Assembly (NCBI RefSeq): GCF_002288185.1
Contig: NZ_CP016776.1
Span: forward strand, 186,001-250,000
Source: Candidatus Planktophila vernalis
GTDB lineage: Bacteria > Actinomycetota > Actinomycetes > Nanopelagicales > Nanopelagicaceae
Direction: 5' to 3'
DNA: 64,000 nucleotides
Within the stretch, counting starts at the first letter, position 1. Every line of letters starts with the position of its first letter. A program made the translations under genes and the position numbers. Under the pieces are notes generated by a model that searched no databases, was not told the origin of the DNA, and worked only from the letters and a program-made list of their open reading frames with translations. This document shows positions 47,415 through 55,468 of the stretch, piece by piece.

Positions 47415-50400
47415 GTGTCGGCACAGGATTTTGGTGCAAATGATTGGCTCGTCGATGAAATGTACGAGCACTATCTGCAGGATCCTTCTTCCGTAGACCC
47501 TGCGTGGGTTGAGTACTTTAAAAACAATAAACCAGGTTCTCCTGCGACAGCTTCATCAACTCCAGTTTCTAAAGGTGTTCCACCAGTGCCCAAAGCTGCA
47601 CAAAAAGCTGCAGCACCACAACCAGAACCTGCAGCACCAGTTCCGCACGTTCAACCAATCGTTCGCGAGAGTGCAGCACCACAACCAAAGCCTGCAGATC
47701 CAGTTGTTAAGCCAGCTCCAGTTTTAAGCACACCAAGTGCGTCAACTCTTGAAGTAATCCGCGGAGTTTCTGCCCGCGTTGTTCAAAGCATGGAAGCTTC
47801 ACTTTCAGTTCCGACTGCAACGTCAGTGCGCGCAGTTCCTGCCAAGTTAATGATTGATAACCGCATTGTGATTAACAATCACATGAAACGCGCTCGCGGT
47901 GGAAAAGTTTCATTCACACACATCATCGCTTATGCAATGATCAAGGCAGTTCGTGCAATGCCAGAGATGAATGCATTCTTTGGTGAATTAGATGGCAAGC
48001 CAGCTATTGGCAAACCTGAACACATCAACCTTGGCGTTGCAATTGATTTAGCTAAACCTGATGGATCACGCCAGCTCTTGGTTCCTTCAGTCAAGGGTTG
48101 TGAGTCTTTAGATTTCGCGCAGTTCCGTAGTGCGTATGAAGCAGTAGTTAAAAAGGCACGCGATGGTTCTTTAACTGTTGAAGATTTTGCTGGCACAACA
48201 ATGTCTATTACTAATCCAGGAACAATTGGAACAGTTCACTCAGTGCCACGTCTTGTTCAAGGACAGGGTTTGATTCTGGGTGTTGGAGCGCTGGATTACC
48301 CAGCTGAATTTGCGGGCTCTAGTGAAGAGACATTGGCCCGTCTTGCCATTAGTAAGGTCGTTACTCTCACCAGTACTTACGATCACCGCATTATTCAAGG
48401 CGCAACTTCAGGTGATTTCCTGCGCAGAATGCATGAATACATTCTGGGAGCAGATGGTTTCTATGATGAAATCTTTGCAGCCCTGCATATCCCATATGAG
48501 CCAATTCGCTGGGCAGCAGATAAAGAGTTTGTCCATGATGAAGAGATTGATAAGACAGCTCGCATTCAGCAGTTAATTCAGGCATATCGCACCAATGGCC
48601 ACTTAATGGCAGATTTTGATCCTCTTGAATATGTCCAGCGCAACCATCCAGATTTAGATGTTCAAAACCATGGATTAACTTTGTGGGATCTAGATCGTGA
48701 GTTTGCTACTGGTGGATTTGGTGGCCAGAAGTTCATGTTGCTTCGTAAGATTCTTGGAATCTTGCGTGACTCATACTGTCGCACAGTAGGTGTTGAGTAC
48801 ATGTATATCGATGACCCAGCAGAGCGCAAATGGATTCAAGAGCGCGTTGAAGTTGGCGTGCAGGTATTACCGCGTGAAGAACAACTTCGAATTCTCTATA
48901 AGCTCAATAGCGCCGAAGCATTTGAAAACTTCTTACAGACCAAGTTTGTTGGACAAAAGCGTTTCTCACTAGAAGGTGGCGAATCGGTAATTCCACTACT
49001 AGATGCTGTCATTTCATCTGCGGCAGAGATAAAGCTTGATGAAGTCTGTATTGGAATGCCACACCGTGGACGCCTTAACGTATTGGCAAATATTGCTGGA
49101 AAATCTGCAGGACAAATCTTCCAAGAGTTCCAAGGTCACTACGCAGAAAATCAAGTTCAAGGTTCTGGCGACGTTAAGTACCACTTGGGTACTGAAGGTG
49201 TTTTTACCGCGCACTCTGGTGCAACAACAAAGATTTATCTAGCAGCAAACCCTTCACACTTGGAAGCGGTAAACCCAGTCCTAGAGGGCATTGTTCGCGC
49301 TAAGCAAGATCGAATCAATGTTAAACATGCTTATTCAGTGCTTCCAATCTTGCTTCACGGAGATGCCGCTTTTGCTGGACAAGGCGTTAACGCAGAAGTT
49401 CTTCAGATGTCTCAATTAGCCGGCTATCGCACAGGTGGAACTATCCATATTGTTATTAATAATCAGGTTGGTTTCACTACTTCACCAAGTTCAGCACGAT
49501 CTTCACGTTATTCCACTGATTTTGCCAAGATTATCCAGGCCCCTGTTTTCCACGTGAATGGTGATGATCCAGAGGCATGTGTTCGCATTGCTCGTTTAGC
49601 GTTTGAATATCGTCAAGAATTTAATAAAGATGTTGTTATTGACATGGTTTGCTACCGCCGTCGTGGTCACAATGAAGGTGACGAGCCAAGCTTTACTCAG
49701 CCGTTGATGTATAAACTCATTGATGCAAAGCGCTCTACACGCCACCTTTATACCGAAGCACTTATTGGCCGTGGTGACATAACAGTTGAAGAGGCAGAAG
49801 AAGTAGCACGCGATTACCAAACTCAACTAGAAGCTGTCTTTGCTGCAGTTAATAACTTGAGTGCGCAAACTGATCCAAACTTCAAGGCACCGGTTGCACC
49901 GGATGCAAACACAATTGTTACTTCAATTCCAGAGCAGCTTGCGCGCGAAATTGCTGCAACTCAAATCGCAACTCCAGAGGGCTTTAGTATTCATCCAAAA
50001 CTTTCACCACAGTTGGCTAAGCGCGTTGAATCACTTAACGATGCATCAATTGATTGGTCGACAGGAGAGATGTTGGCATTTGGTTCACTTCTTAAAGAAG
50101 GACGACCAATTCGCCTTGCTGGTCAAGATGCACGACGTGGAACTTTCTCTAACCGTCACGCAGTAATTGTTGATAAAGAAAACGGTAATGAGTGGACACC
50201 GCTTCGCGCCTTAATCTCTGATGAAAATCACTTCTTTGTTGTTGACTCACTGCTCAGCGAATATGCAGCCATGGGATTTGAATATGGATATAGCGTTGAG
50301 CGCGAAGAAGCCCTTGTTTTATGGGAAGGCCAATTCGGAGATTTTGCTAACGGCGCACAAACAATTATTGATGAGTTCATTTCATCAGCTCTTCAAAAGT

Positions 50401-51077
50401 GGGGTGAGCGCTCTTCCGTAGTTCTTCTCTTGCCTCATGGTTATGAAGGGCAAGGACCAGATCACTCATCAGGACGTATTGAGCGCTATCTACAACTATG
50501 CGCAGAACAAAACATGACTGTGGCTCAGCCATCATCACCTGCTTCTTACTTCCACTTACTGCGCTGGCACGCAAAGAACCCTGCTCGCCGCCCAATGATT
50601 GTCTTCACACCTAAATCAATGTTGCGCCTAAAGGCTGCAGCATCTGCGTTGAGTGATTTCACTTCAGGACACTTCCAGCCAGTTATTGCTGATGATTCAG
50701 TCAGTAACGCCTCTCGCGTGATTTTCTGTTCTGGCAAGGTTTATCACGACCTAGTTGCAGAGCGCACAAAGCTTGGTGAAAGTTCAACTGCAATTGTTCG
50801 TGTTGAACTTTTGTATCCACTTCCAATTGATGAAATGGTTGCAGAAGCAAATAAGCATCCAAATGCTAACTTGTTGTGGGTGCAAGATGAACCTGCAAAT
50901 CAAGGTCCATGGTCACATATTGCACTTCGTACTTCAGAACAACATGGTGGTCATGGATTTGGTTCTCGTATCTTGCGTCGTATTTCTCGCAGAGCAACAG
51001 CTTCACCTGCAACTGGAAATCATCACTTGCATGAAGATGAGCAAAAAGCATTAATGCTCGAAGCTTTTACTCGCTAA
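47415..51077 (+). CDS. kgd: Multifunctional 2-oxoglutarate dehydrogenase E1/E2 component (Kgd)
   Basis: A 1220-residue fusion that provides the E1 decarboxylase and E2 succinyltransferase activities of the TCA cycle 2-oxoglutarate step. Layout: an N-terminal FGANDWLVDEMYEHYLQDPSSVDPAW helix, a Pro/Ala linker with an internal repeat, the E2-like catalytic domain (about 115-365, with TYDHRIIQGATSGDFL), and the ThDP-dependent E1 part (about 385-1220, with MPHRGRLNVLANI and HGDAAFAGQGVNAEVLQMS). There is no lipoyl domain, as in mycobacterial Kgd. GAAGGAG precedes the GTG start. The 136-base spacer upstream shows AT-rich sequence but no clear promoter. Its stop overlaps that of sodX by 4 bases. 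Confidence 0.97.
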   Translation: MSAQDFGANDWLVDEMYEHYLQDPSSVDPAWVEYFKNNKPGSPATASSTPVSKGVPPVPKAAQKAAAPQPEPAAPVPHVQPIVRESAAPQPKPADPVVKPAPVLSTPSASTLEVIRGVSARVVQSMEASLSVPTATSVRAVPAKLMIDNRIVINNHMKRARGGKVSFTHIIAYAMIKAVRAMPEMNAFFGELDGKPAIGKPEHINLGVAIDLAKPDGSRQLLVPSVKGCESLDFAQFRSAYEAVVKKARDGSLTVEDFAGTTMSITNPGTIGTVHSVPRLVQGQGLILGVGALDYPAEFAGSSEETLARLAISKVVTLTSTYDHRIIQGATSGDFLRRMHEYILGADGFYDEIFAALHIPYEPIRWAADKEFVHDEEIDKTARIQQLIQAYRTNGHLMADFDPLEYVQRNHPDLDVQNHGLTLWDLDREFATGGFGGQKFMLLRKILGILRDSYCRTVGVEYMYIDDPAERKWIQERVEVGVQVLPREEQLRILYKLNSAEAFENFLQTKFVGQKRFSLEGGESVIPLLDAVISSAAEIKLDEVCIGMPHRGRLNVLANIAGKSAGQIFQEFQGHYAENQVQGSGDVKYHLGTEGVFTAHSGATTKIYLAANPSHLEAVNPVLEGIVRAKQDRINVKHAYSVLPILLHGDAAFAGQGVNAEVLQMSQLAGYRTGGTIHIVINNQVGFTTSPSSARSSRYSTDFAKIIQAPVFHVNGDDPEACVRIARLAFEYRQEFNKDVVIDMVCYRRRGHNEGDEPSFTQPLMYKLIDAKRSTRHLYTEALIGRGDITVEEAEEVARDYQTQLEAVFAAVNNLSAQTDPNFKAPVAPDANTIVTSIPEQLAREIAATQIATPEGFSIHPKLSPQLAKRVESLNDASIDWSTGEMLAFGSLLKEGRPIRLAGQDARRGTFSNRHAVIVDKENGNEWTPLRALISDENHFFVVDSLLSEYAAMGFEYGYSVEREEALVLWEGQFGDFANGAQTIIDEFISSALQKWGERSSVVLLLPHGYEGQGPDHSSGRIERYLQLCAEQNMTVAQPSSPASYFHLLRWHAKNPARRPMIVFTPKSMLRLKAAASALSDFTSGHFQPVIADDSVSNASRVIFCSGKVYHDLVAERTKLGESSTAIVRVELLYPLPIDEMVAEANKHPNANLLWVQDEPANQGPWSHIALRTSEQHGGHGFGSRILRRISRRATASPATGNHHLHEDEQKALMLEAFTR
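47609..47705 (+). repeat. In-frame direct repeat in the Kgd linker
   Basis: Two 34-base copies (47609-47642 and 47672-47705) differ at four positions and are 63 bases apart, so both encode an AAPQP-x-PA-x-PV type segment in the same frame. It lengthens the flexible linker before the E2 domain. Confidence 0.8.
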
Positions 51078-51403
51078 GCGATTTTCTTTCCTCGCTTGTA
51101 GCGAAAGAGAACCACACCAACAATCTCTTCGGCTGCTATCCAACCCCATGTTCGTGAATCAGTGCTCTCGTTAGCATCGCCCTCAACCCAAAACTTGCCG
51201 CTATGAAACTTCTGAACTCGTTTAACTAAAAAGATTCCAGGTCTTTCTTCGCGTTCTATTACAACGACCTTGCCGAGAATGGATTTTCCAACTGCCTCTA
51301 AAGCCGCCGCTCCATCTATCCAACTGACAAAGAGCCAATCCCCATCTCGGTATGCGGGAAGCATGGAGCCACACGAGACCTTGACTGTGCCAAATTTGCT
51401 CAT
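51074..51403 (-). CDS. sodX: Nickel-type superoxide dismutase maturation protease
   Basis: A 109-residue S26-type serine protease that removes the N-terminal propeptide of NiSOD so that the nickel hook can form. The catalytic serine is Ser13 in GSMLPAY and the lysine base is Lys61 in FLVKRV; box E reads GDANESTDSR (75-84). There is no transmembrane segment, as expected for a cytosolic processing enzyme rather than a secretory signal peptidase. It is divergent from sodN, and its stop overlaps that of kgd. Confidence 0.93.
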   Translation of the reverse strand: MSKFGTVKVSCGSMLPAYRDGDWLFVSWIDGAAALEAVGKSILGKVVVIEREERPGIFLVKRVQKFHSGKFWVEGDANESTDSRTWGWIAAEEIVGVVLFRYKRGKKIA

Positions 51404-51448
51404 GGGCGGTAGTCTCGCACTTGTAGTTCCTTCAGTCGATGCGAACTG

Positions 51449-51463
51449 CGTGCCAGTGGCACG
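51449..51463 (+). promoter_or_regulatory. Perfect dyad in the sodX-sodN intergenic region
   Basis: CGTGCC-AGT-GGCACG is a perfect inverted repeat just before an AT-rich TTTATAAAT box and the sodN ribosome binding site. It could be an operator, for example for a nickel- or redox-responsive regulator. It does not match the Nur box I know from Streptomyces. Confidence 0.4.
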
Positions 51464-51485
51464 AATTTATAAATGAGGAGAGAAC

Positions 51486-51875
51486 ATGTTTGCACCAAAG
51501 ACAACTGTCTACGCACACTGCGATCTTCCATGTGGTGTTTACGATCCAGCCCAAGCAAAGATTGAGGCTCTATCTGTAAAGGCATGCATGGAGAAATATG
51601 CAGCAAATCCTGATGCGGATTTCCGCTCACGTTCTGTTGCAATCAAAGAAGAGCGCTCACACCAAGTCAAAGAACACCTATGGGTTCTATGGACTGACTA
51701 TTTCAAGGCTCCACACTTTGAGGCATACCCACAACTGCACTCACTATTTAATGATGCAACAAAGCTTGCAGGTGCTGCAGGAACAAAGGGAACTCAAGAT
51801 GTTGCAGTTGCAGACAAGTTGATCGCAAAGATTGATGAAATAGCAGAGATTTTCTGGGCAACTAAAAAAGCTTAA
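51486..51875 (+). CDS. sodN: Nickel superoxide dismutase
   Basis: NiSOD dismutates superoxide in the cytoplasm. The 129-residue precursor has a 10-residue propeptide (MFAPKTTVYA) followed by the nickel hook HCDLPCGVY at residues 11-19, with the ligands His11, Cys12 and Cys16; the remainder is the expected four-helix bundle. GAGGAGA precedes the ATG. No Fe/Mn SOD is seen in the window. The stop codon overlaps the convergent thioesterase-like gene, and its terminator lies inside that gene. Confidence 0.97.
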   Translation: MFAPKTTVYAHCDLPCGVYDPAQAKIEALSVKACMEKYAANPDADFRSRSVAIKEERSHQVKEHLWVLWTDYFKAPHFEAYPQLHSLFNDATKLAGAAGTKGTQDVAVADKLIAKIDEIAEIFWATKKA

Positions 51876-52276
51876 GAAATTAAAGATTGCGCGGCGGTGC
51901 GGGCGAGGAATGAAACTCGCTCCACCGCCGATCTTTTTATCATGGCAGCTGCAACTTGGCGCTCACCTTCATAAACTTCACATTCAAAAGTTAACTCTCG
52001 GTTTTCAATCTCAATACAGCGCGAAACTGCACGCAGTTCAGCGCCGATAGATGATGGGCTCAAAGTAATCATTTCAAAACTAATGGGAATTGTTGTTTCT
52101 TCTGGCTCTAAATGCTCATCCATAGAAATGATTGCTGCATGCTCCATGAGTGAAATTAACTGTGATTGAGAAACGATTGGTAAATCACCAATTCCCATTG
52201 CAACAGATGTGTCACCAGCCCGCACAGTCATGACCGTTAAACCAACGGCTCCGATGACTTCCTCAGCAGGTTTCAT
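51872..52276 (-). CDS. Hotdog-fold thioesterase-like protein (FlK-like)
   Basis: A 134-residue protein with the layout of fluoroacetyl-CoA thioesterase FlK-like hotdog proteins: an N-terminal strand, LISLMEHAAIISMDEHL (central helix with the Glu of the FlK triad), then TTIPISFEMITLSPSSIGAELRAVSRCIEIENRELTFECEVYEG. At the position where FlK has its catalytic histidine I read Ser, so catalysis is uncertain. TAAGTT lies 7 bases before the ATG on the minus strand, a leaderless arrangement. It converges on sodN with 4 shared bases; upstream lies rsrA, 25 bases away. Biological role unknown. Confidence 0.72.
   Translation of the reverse strand: MKPAEEVIGAVGLTVMTVRAGDTSVAMGIGDLPIVSQSQLISLMEHAAIISMDEHLEPEETTIPISFEMITLSPSSIGAELRAVSRCIEIENRELTFECEVYEGERQVAAAMIKRSAVERVSFLARTAAQSLIS
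51892..51938 (+). terminator. Terminator of sodN, inside the convergent gene
   Basis: CGGCGGTG (51892-51899) pairs with CACCGCCG (51923-51930), and an inner stem GCGAG/CTCGC extends it; TTTTT follows at 51934-51938. The whole element lies in the 3' coding part of the minus-strand thioesterase-like gene. Confidence 0.85.
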
Positions 52277-52301
52277 GATTAATAACTTACCTGCTTAAGC
52301 C

Positions 52302-52706
52302 TTAAGTAGTGGGATTATCGCCTTCATTGATGTATCGAATTTCTTCGGTGTGTTCGATCGTAACTTCACGGTGTTCGACTTGGCCGAACTCATCAATCTC
52401 GATGGAAATCTCCGTCATGCTGAACTGTGTGACAACTTCGGTAAATGCCCCAGCTGCTTGGCCATGAATTTGGTTGAAGATGGCGTTATGAAGTTCTTGC
52501 GGTGCTTCTTCATTACATGTTCGCTGCAGGACTTGTTGAACTAGAGAGTGCATCGCTCGCTCGTGGGCAAGCTCTGCTTCACAGGCAGGGCACTGGGCAA
52601 CGTGAACTTCAATGACCTGCATCTGTGGTGGCTCAATATTGCCTTCAATAAGTAGCACGAAGGAGTTAAGAACTTGGCTACAAGGCGTTACAAATGAGAA
52701 ACTCAT
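52302..52706 (-). CDS. rsrA: Zinc-binding anti-sigma factor (RsrA-like)
   Basis: A 134-residue ZAS-family anti-sigma factor, probably the redox switch for the upstream sigma factor. The zinc motif H-x3-C-x2-C is His35, Cys39 and Cys42, with Cys9 as the fourth ligand or disulfide partner, the spacing seen in RsrA. In Streptomyces, oxidation of such cysteines releases SigR. The C-terminal half is longer than usual and acidic. The ATG overlaps the sigma-factor stop (ATGA), so the pair is co-translated. Confidence 0.88.
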   Translation of the reverse strand: MSFSFVTPCSQVLNSFVLLIEGNIEPPQMQVIEVHVAQCPACEAELAHERAMHSLVQQVLQRTCNEEAPQELHNAIFNQIHGQAAGAFTEVVTQFSMTEISIEIDEFGQVEHREVTIEHTEEIRYINEGDNPTT

Positions 52707-53338
52707 GATTCTGCCCCCTCATCAGGGTCAGATTTCTTAGCCGAAGGCTTGGCTTTAACGTTGTAACCAAGTTCCTTTGCATACTCTGTTAACCGCTCAC
52801 GTAGCTGTTTTCTTCCCCGGTGAAGTCTGGACATCACTGTTCCAGCTGGCACACCGACAATCTCAGCAATCTCCTTATAAGAAAAGCCTTCAACGTCAGC
52901 CAAATAGACGGCAATGCGAAACTCTTCAGGGATTTCTTGTAGAGCTCGTTTGATGTCGCTATCGGGCAGATTTTCAAGTGCTTCTACTTCTGCTGATTTT
53001 CCTTGATCACTAGTGTGTGATGCCGCATCTGCTAACTGCCAATCTTCGATTTCACCAGAAGATAGTTGAGGGCGGCGCTGGTCTTTGCGATAGGTGTTAA
53101 TAAAAGTAGTTGTTAAAACGCGATAGAGCCAGGCTTTTAAATTAGTTCCAGGTTCAAATTGGTGGAATGAAGCAAAGGCTTTTAGGTAAGTGTCTTGAAC
53201 TAAATCTTTAGCATCATCAGGATTTCTTGTATAGCGCAACGCTGCGGCATAGAGCTGGTTTGTAAATGCAAGGGCATCTCGCTCAAAGCGGGCAGCACGC
53301 TCCGCTGAGCTCTCTTTAACTAAATCTGTCGATGTCAT
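52703..53338 (-). CDS. sigR: ECF sigma factor (SigR/SigH-like)
   Basis: An RpoE-like sigma factor of about 211 residues. Region 2 is [47 protein letters not shown] and region 4 [48 protein letters not shown], very close to SigR/SigH of actinobacteria, which direct the disulfide-stress response. I choose the ATG at 53338; a TTG at 53347 is also in frame. Paired with rsrA. A near-match to the SigR promoter consensus lies just upstream, suggesting autoregulation. Confidence 0.92.
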   Translation of the reverse strand: MTSTDLVKESSAERAARFERDALAFTNQLYAAALRYTRNPDDAKDLVQDTYLKAFASFHQFEPGTNLKAWLYRVLTTTFINTYRKDQRRPQLSSGEIEDWQLADAASHTSDQGKSAEVEALENLPDSDIKRALQEIPEEFRIAVYLADVEGFSYKEIAEIVGVPAGTVMSRLHRGRKQLRERLTEYAKELGYNVKAKPSAKKSDPDEGAES

Positions 53339-53356
53339 TGCTAGCAAAGATTATCG

Positions 53357-54094
53357 CTAAAACAGGGTCTCTGGCTCACCCAATTCAATTGCCTCAATGA
53401 GCTGGGCTCCATTGTTTGCAACTGAGTTAACCTGCGATGAAACGGGGTGGGCCTTGACTATTGATTCGGGGGATTGGACCTGCATTAAGTTTCGTAATCC
53501 TTCAATCTCTTTATTCTCAGGATCAAGCCAAGTTTCCCAACGATCTCGCGGCATAAAGACTGGCATTCTGCTGTGAATCGTTGCAAGTTCACCTTGTGCC
53601 TCTTGAGTAATAATAGATGCGCTCTCAATTACTTCACCGTTAGGTGCGCGCCAACTACTCCAAATTCCTGCGATTGAGAGCTGTGCACCATCGCGAGAAG
53701 AAATATAGAAAGCTTGCTTTGGCTTGTATTGCCCTAACGCAGTTGCCCATTCGTAATAACCCTGGGCTGGAACTAAACATCTGCGTTGTTTAAATGCATC
53801 TCTGAAGGTTGGTTTTTCATGAACACTTTCACTGCGTGCATTAATGGCCCGAGATTGTGATGTTTTTGCTTCTGCGACATCACTTAACCATGGAGCGATT
53901 AATCCCCAGGAAACTATGGCCAAATCTTTCTTGGTTTCACTTTCTTCTTTAATGGGGGAGCGAACAATATAAATGGGATTCGTTGGGGCGATATTCCAAT
54001 TCACTGGAATGGATTGGCCAGGAGCGCTGCCCGTGACTTCAAATTGCTCCATGAGTTCGCGCATATCTGCACTTTGCGCATAACGACCACACAT
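53357..54094 (-). CDS. SOS response-associated peptidase (SRAP/HMCES/YedK family)
   Basis: A 245-residue SRAP protein, which forms a thiazolidine crosslink with abasic sites in single-stranded DNA to protect them. The frame is open far upstream, but the ATG at 54094 is certain because the mature protein must start with the catalytic Cys2: MCGRYAQ. Other conserved parts are the NARSE region (RAINARSESVHEKPTFRDAFKQRRCLVPAQGYYEW) and the catalytic-His segment TIHSRMPVFMP. TATCCT lies 6 bases before the ATG, a leaderless arrangement. It is divergent from aroA across 54 bases. Confidence 0.95.
   Translation of the reverse strand: MCGRYAQSADMRELMEQFEVTGSAPGQSIPVNWNIAPTNPIYIVRSPIKEESETKKDLAIVSWGLIAPWLSDVAEAKTSQSRAINARSESVHEKPTFRDAFKQRRCLVPAQGYYEWATALGQYKPKQAFYISSRDGAQLSIAGIWSSWRAPNGEVIESASIITQEAQGELATIHSRMPVFMPRDRWETWLDPENKEIEGLRNLMQVQSPESIVKAHPVSSQVNSVANNGAQLIEAIELGEPETLF
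53361..53387 (-). promoter_or_regulatory. Possible SigR-type autoregulatory promoter
   Basis: On the minus strand TGAAT-N19-GTT resembles the SigR consensus GGAAT-N18/19-GTT with one mismatch, and would start a transcript just ahead of sigR. It lies in the 3' end of the SRAP gene. GATAAT downstream is an alternative housekeeping -10. Confidence 0.4.
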
Positions 54095-54100
54095 GTGCAA

Positions 54101-54106
54101 AGGATA
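54101..54106 (-). promoter_or_regulatory. -10 element of the SRAP gene
   Basis: TATCCT on the minus strand is 6 bases before the ATG at 54094. It is half of a back-to-back promoter pair with aroA. Confidence 0.5.
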
Positions 54107-54136
54107 TGCGTAAAACGAGAGTGTTGTTAGCCGCGA

Positions 54137-54142
54137 TAGACT
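54137..54142 (+). promoter_or_regulatory. -10 element of leaderless aroA
   Basis: TAGACT is 6 bases before the aroA ATG at 54149. No Shine-Dalgarno is seen. The two -10 elements of this intergenic region are 30 bases apart. Confidence 0.5.
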
Positions 54143-54148
54143 TAGGCG

Positions 54149-55453
54149 ATGATGAATAACAACGCACACTGGCCCGCGCTCTTTCGCGGCGCACAACCAG
54201 TAGAGGCCTTCGTTGTCATTCCCGGATCTAAATCTGTAACTAACCGTGCATTGATATTGGCAGCCCAAGCTGATTCCCCATCCATTCTTCGCCGCCCACT
54301 TGTTTCTCGCGATAGCGAATTGATGGTTGCGGGCTTGCGTGCACTGGGGGTTGGGATTGAAGAAAAGAACGTAACAACCAATGGCGTAGAAGAACTTCAG
54401 TGGGTTATCACACCGGCTCCACTTCGCGGCGGCGTGAAAATTGATGTTGGAAATGCTGGAACAGTGATGCGCTTTCTTCCTCCACTTGCAGCCCTTGCAA
54501 CTGGTGATGTTGCATTCGATGGTGATCCACGTTCTTATGAGCGCCCACTGGGGCCTGTAATTAAAGCTTTAGAGGAATTAGGGATTTCAATTGAGCATGA
54601 TGGTCGATACAGCTTGCCCTTGAAATTACATGGAACTGGCAAGATTCCAGGAGGTGCTCTAACAATTGATGCAAGTGCATCTAGCCAGTTCTTATCAGCA
54701 CTTCTATTGGTTGCACCAAGTTTTGAAAATGGCATTGTTGCAACACATAAAGGTGGTCAACTTCCATCTATGCCGCACATTGAAATGACTGTTGATATGT
54801 TGCGCAGCTTTGGAGCAGATGTAGAAGTTGATAAAGCAGCGCAATCATGGAGTGTTAAGGCTGGAAAACTTCATGGTCAAGAGTTAGTTATTGAACCTGA
54901 TCTATCAAATGCTGCACCATTTTTATCTCTTGCCATGGTTTGCGGTGGAAGTGTCACTATTGCCGATTGGCCTAAGACCACTACTCAGCCTGGGGATCAA
55001 CTGCGTTCAATCTTCACGCAAATGGGTGCAAAAGTTTTAATGGATGAGCGCGGATTAACCTTAAGTGGAACTGGTGTGATTCATGGAATTGATATTGATT
55101 TACATGATGTTGGCGAACTAACTCCATCTATTGCAGCAGTTGCAGCCCTTGCCGATTCACCGTCACATTTGCGCGGCATTGCACACCTTCGCCTGCATGA
55201 AACTGATCGCCTTGCTGCTCTCACACGCGAAATAAATGCTCTAGGTGGAGATGTAGTTGAGGAAGAAAGTGCGCTTCACATAACTCCAGCTCCATTACAT
55301 GGCGGTGTATTCCACACATATGACGACCACCGCCTAGCGACGGCAGGTGCTGTTCTTGGTTTAGTTGTTCCAGGTATTGAAGTGGAAAACATTGCAACCA
55401 CTCGCAAGACTCTGCCTGATTTTCCAGGGCTATGGAGTTCTCTTCTTGTTTAG
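54149..55453 (+). CDS. aroA: 3-phosphoshikimate 1-carboxyvinyltransferase (EPSP synthase)
   Basis: AroA catalyses the sixth step of the shikimate pathway. The 434-residue protein shows the substrate-binding PGSKSVTNRALILAA at the N-terminus, GNAGTVMRFLPPLAA (the LFLGNAGTA-type motif), DGDPRSYERPLGPVIKAL and the C-terminal HETDRLAAL and DDHRLATAGAVLGL. GNAGTVMRFLP differs slightly from the class I consensus, as in other actinobacteria. It starts leaderless and precedes rsgA by 15 bases. Confidence 0.97.
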   Translation: MMNNNAHWPALFRGAQPVEAFVVIPGSKSVTNRALILAAQADSPSILRRPLVSRDSELMVAGLRALGVGIEEKNVTTNGVEELQWVITPAPLRGGVKIDVGNAGTVMRFLPPLAALATGDVAFDGDPRSYERPLGPVIKALEELGISIEHDGRYSLPLKLHGTGKIPGGALTIDASASSQFLSALLLVAPSFENGIVATHKGGQLPSMPHIEMTVDMLRSFGADVEVDKAAQSWSVKAGKLHGQELVIEPDLSNAAPFLSLAMVCGGSVTIADWPKTTTQPGDQLRSIFTQMGAKVLMDERGLTLSGTGVIHGIDIDLHDVGELTPSIAAVAALADSPSHLRGIAHLRLHETDRLAALTREINALGGDVVEEESALHITPAPLHGGVFHTYDDHRLATAGAVLGLVVPGIEVENIATTRKTLPDFPGLWSSLLV

Positions 55454-55468
55454 CCAGAAAAGATCATC

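Noticed and set aside
47415-51077. Suspicion that kgd is an artificial fusion of sucB and sucA
   Set aside because: The fused layout and length of about 1220 residues is the normal actinobacterial Kgd organisation.
53357-54268. 303-residue version of the SRAP protein
   Set aside because: SRAP chemistry requires Cys2 after the initiator Met; the MCGRYAQ start at 54094 fixes the gene start, and the extension would run into aroA.
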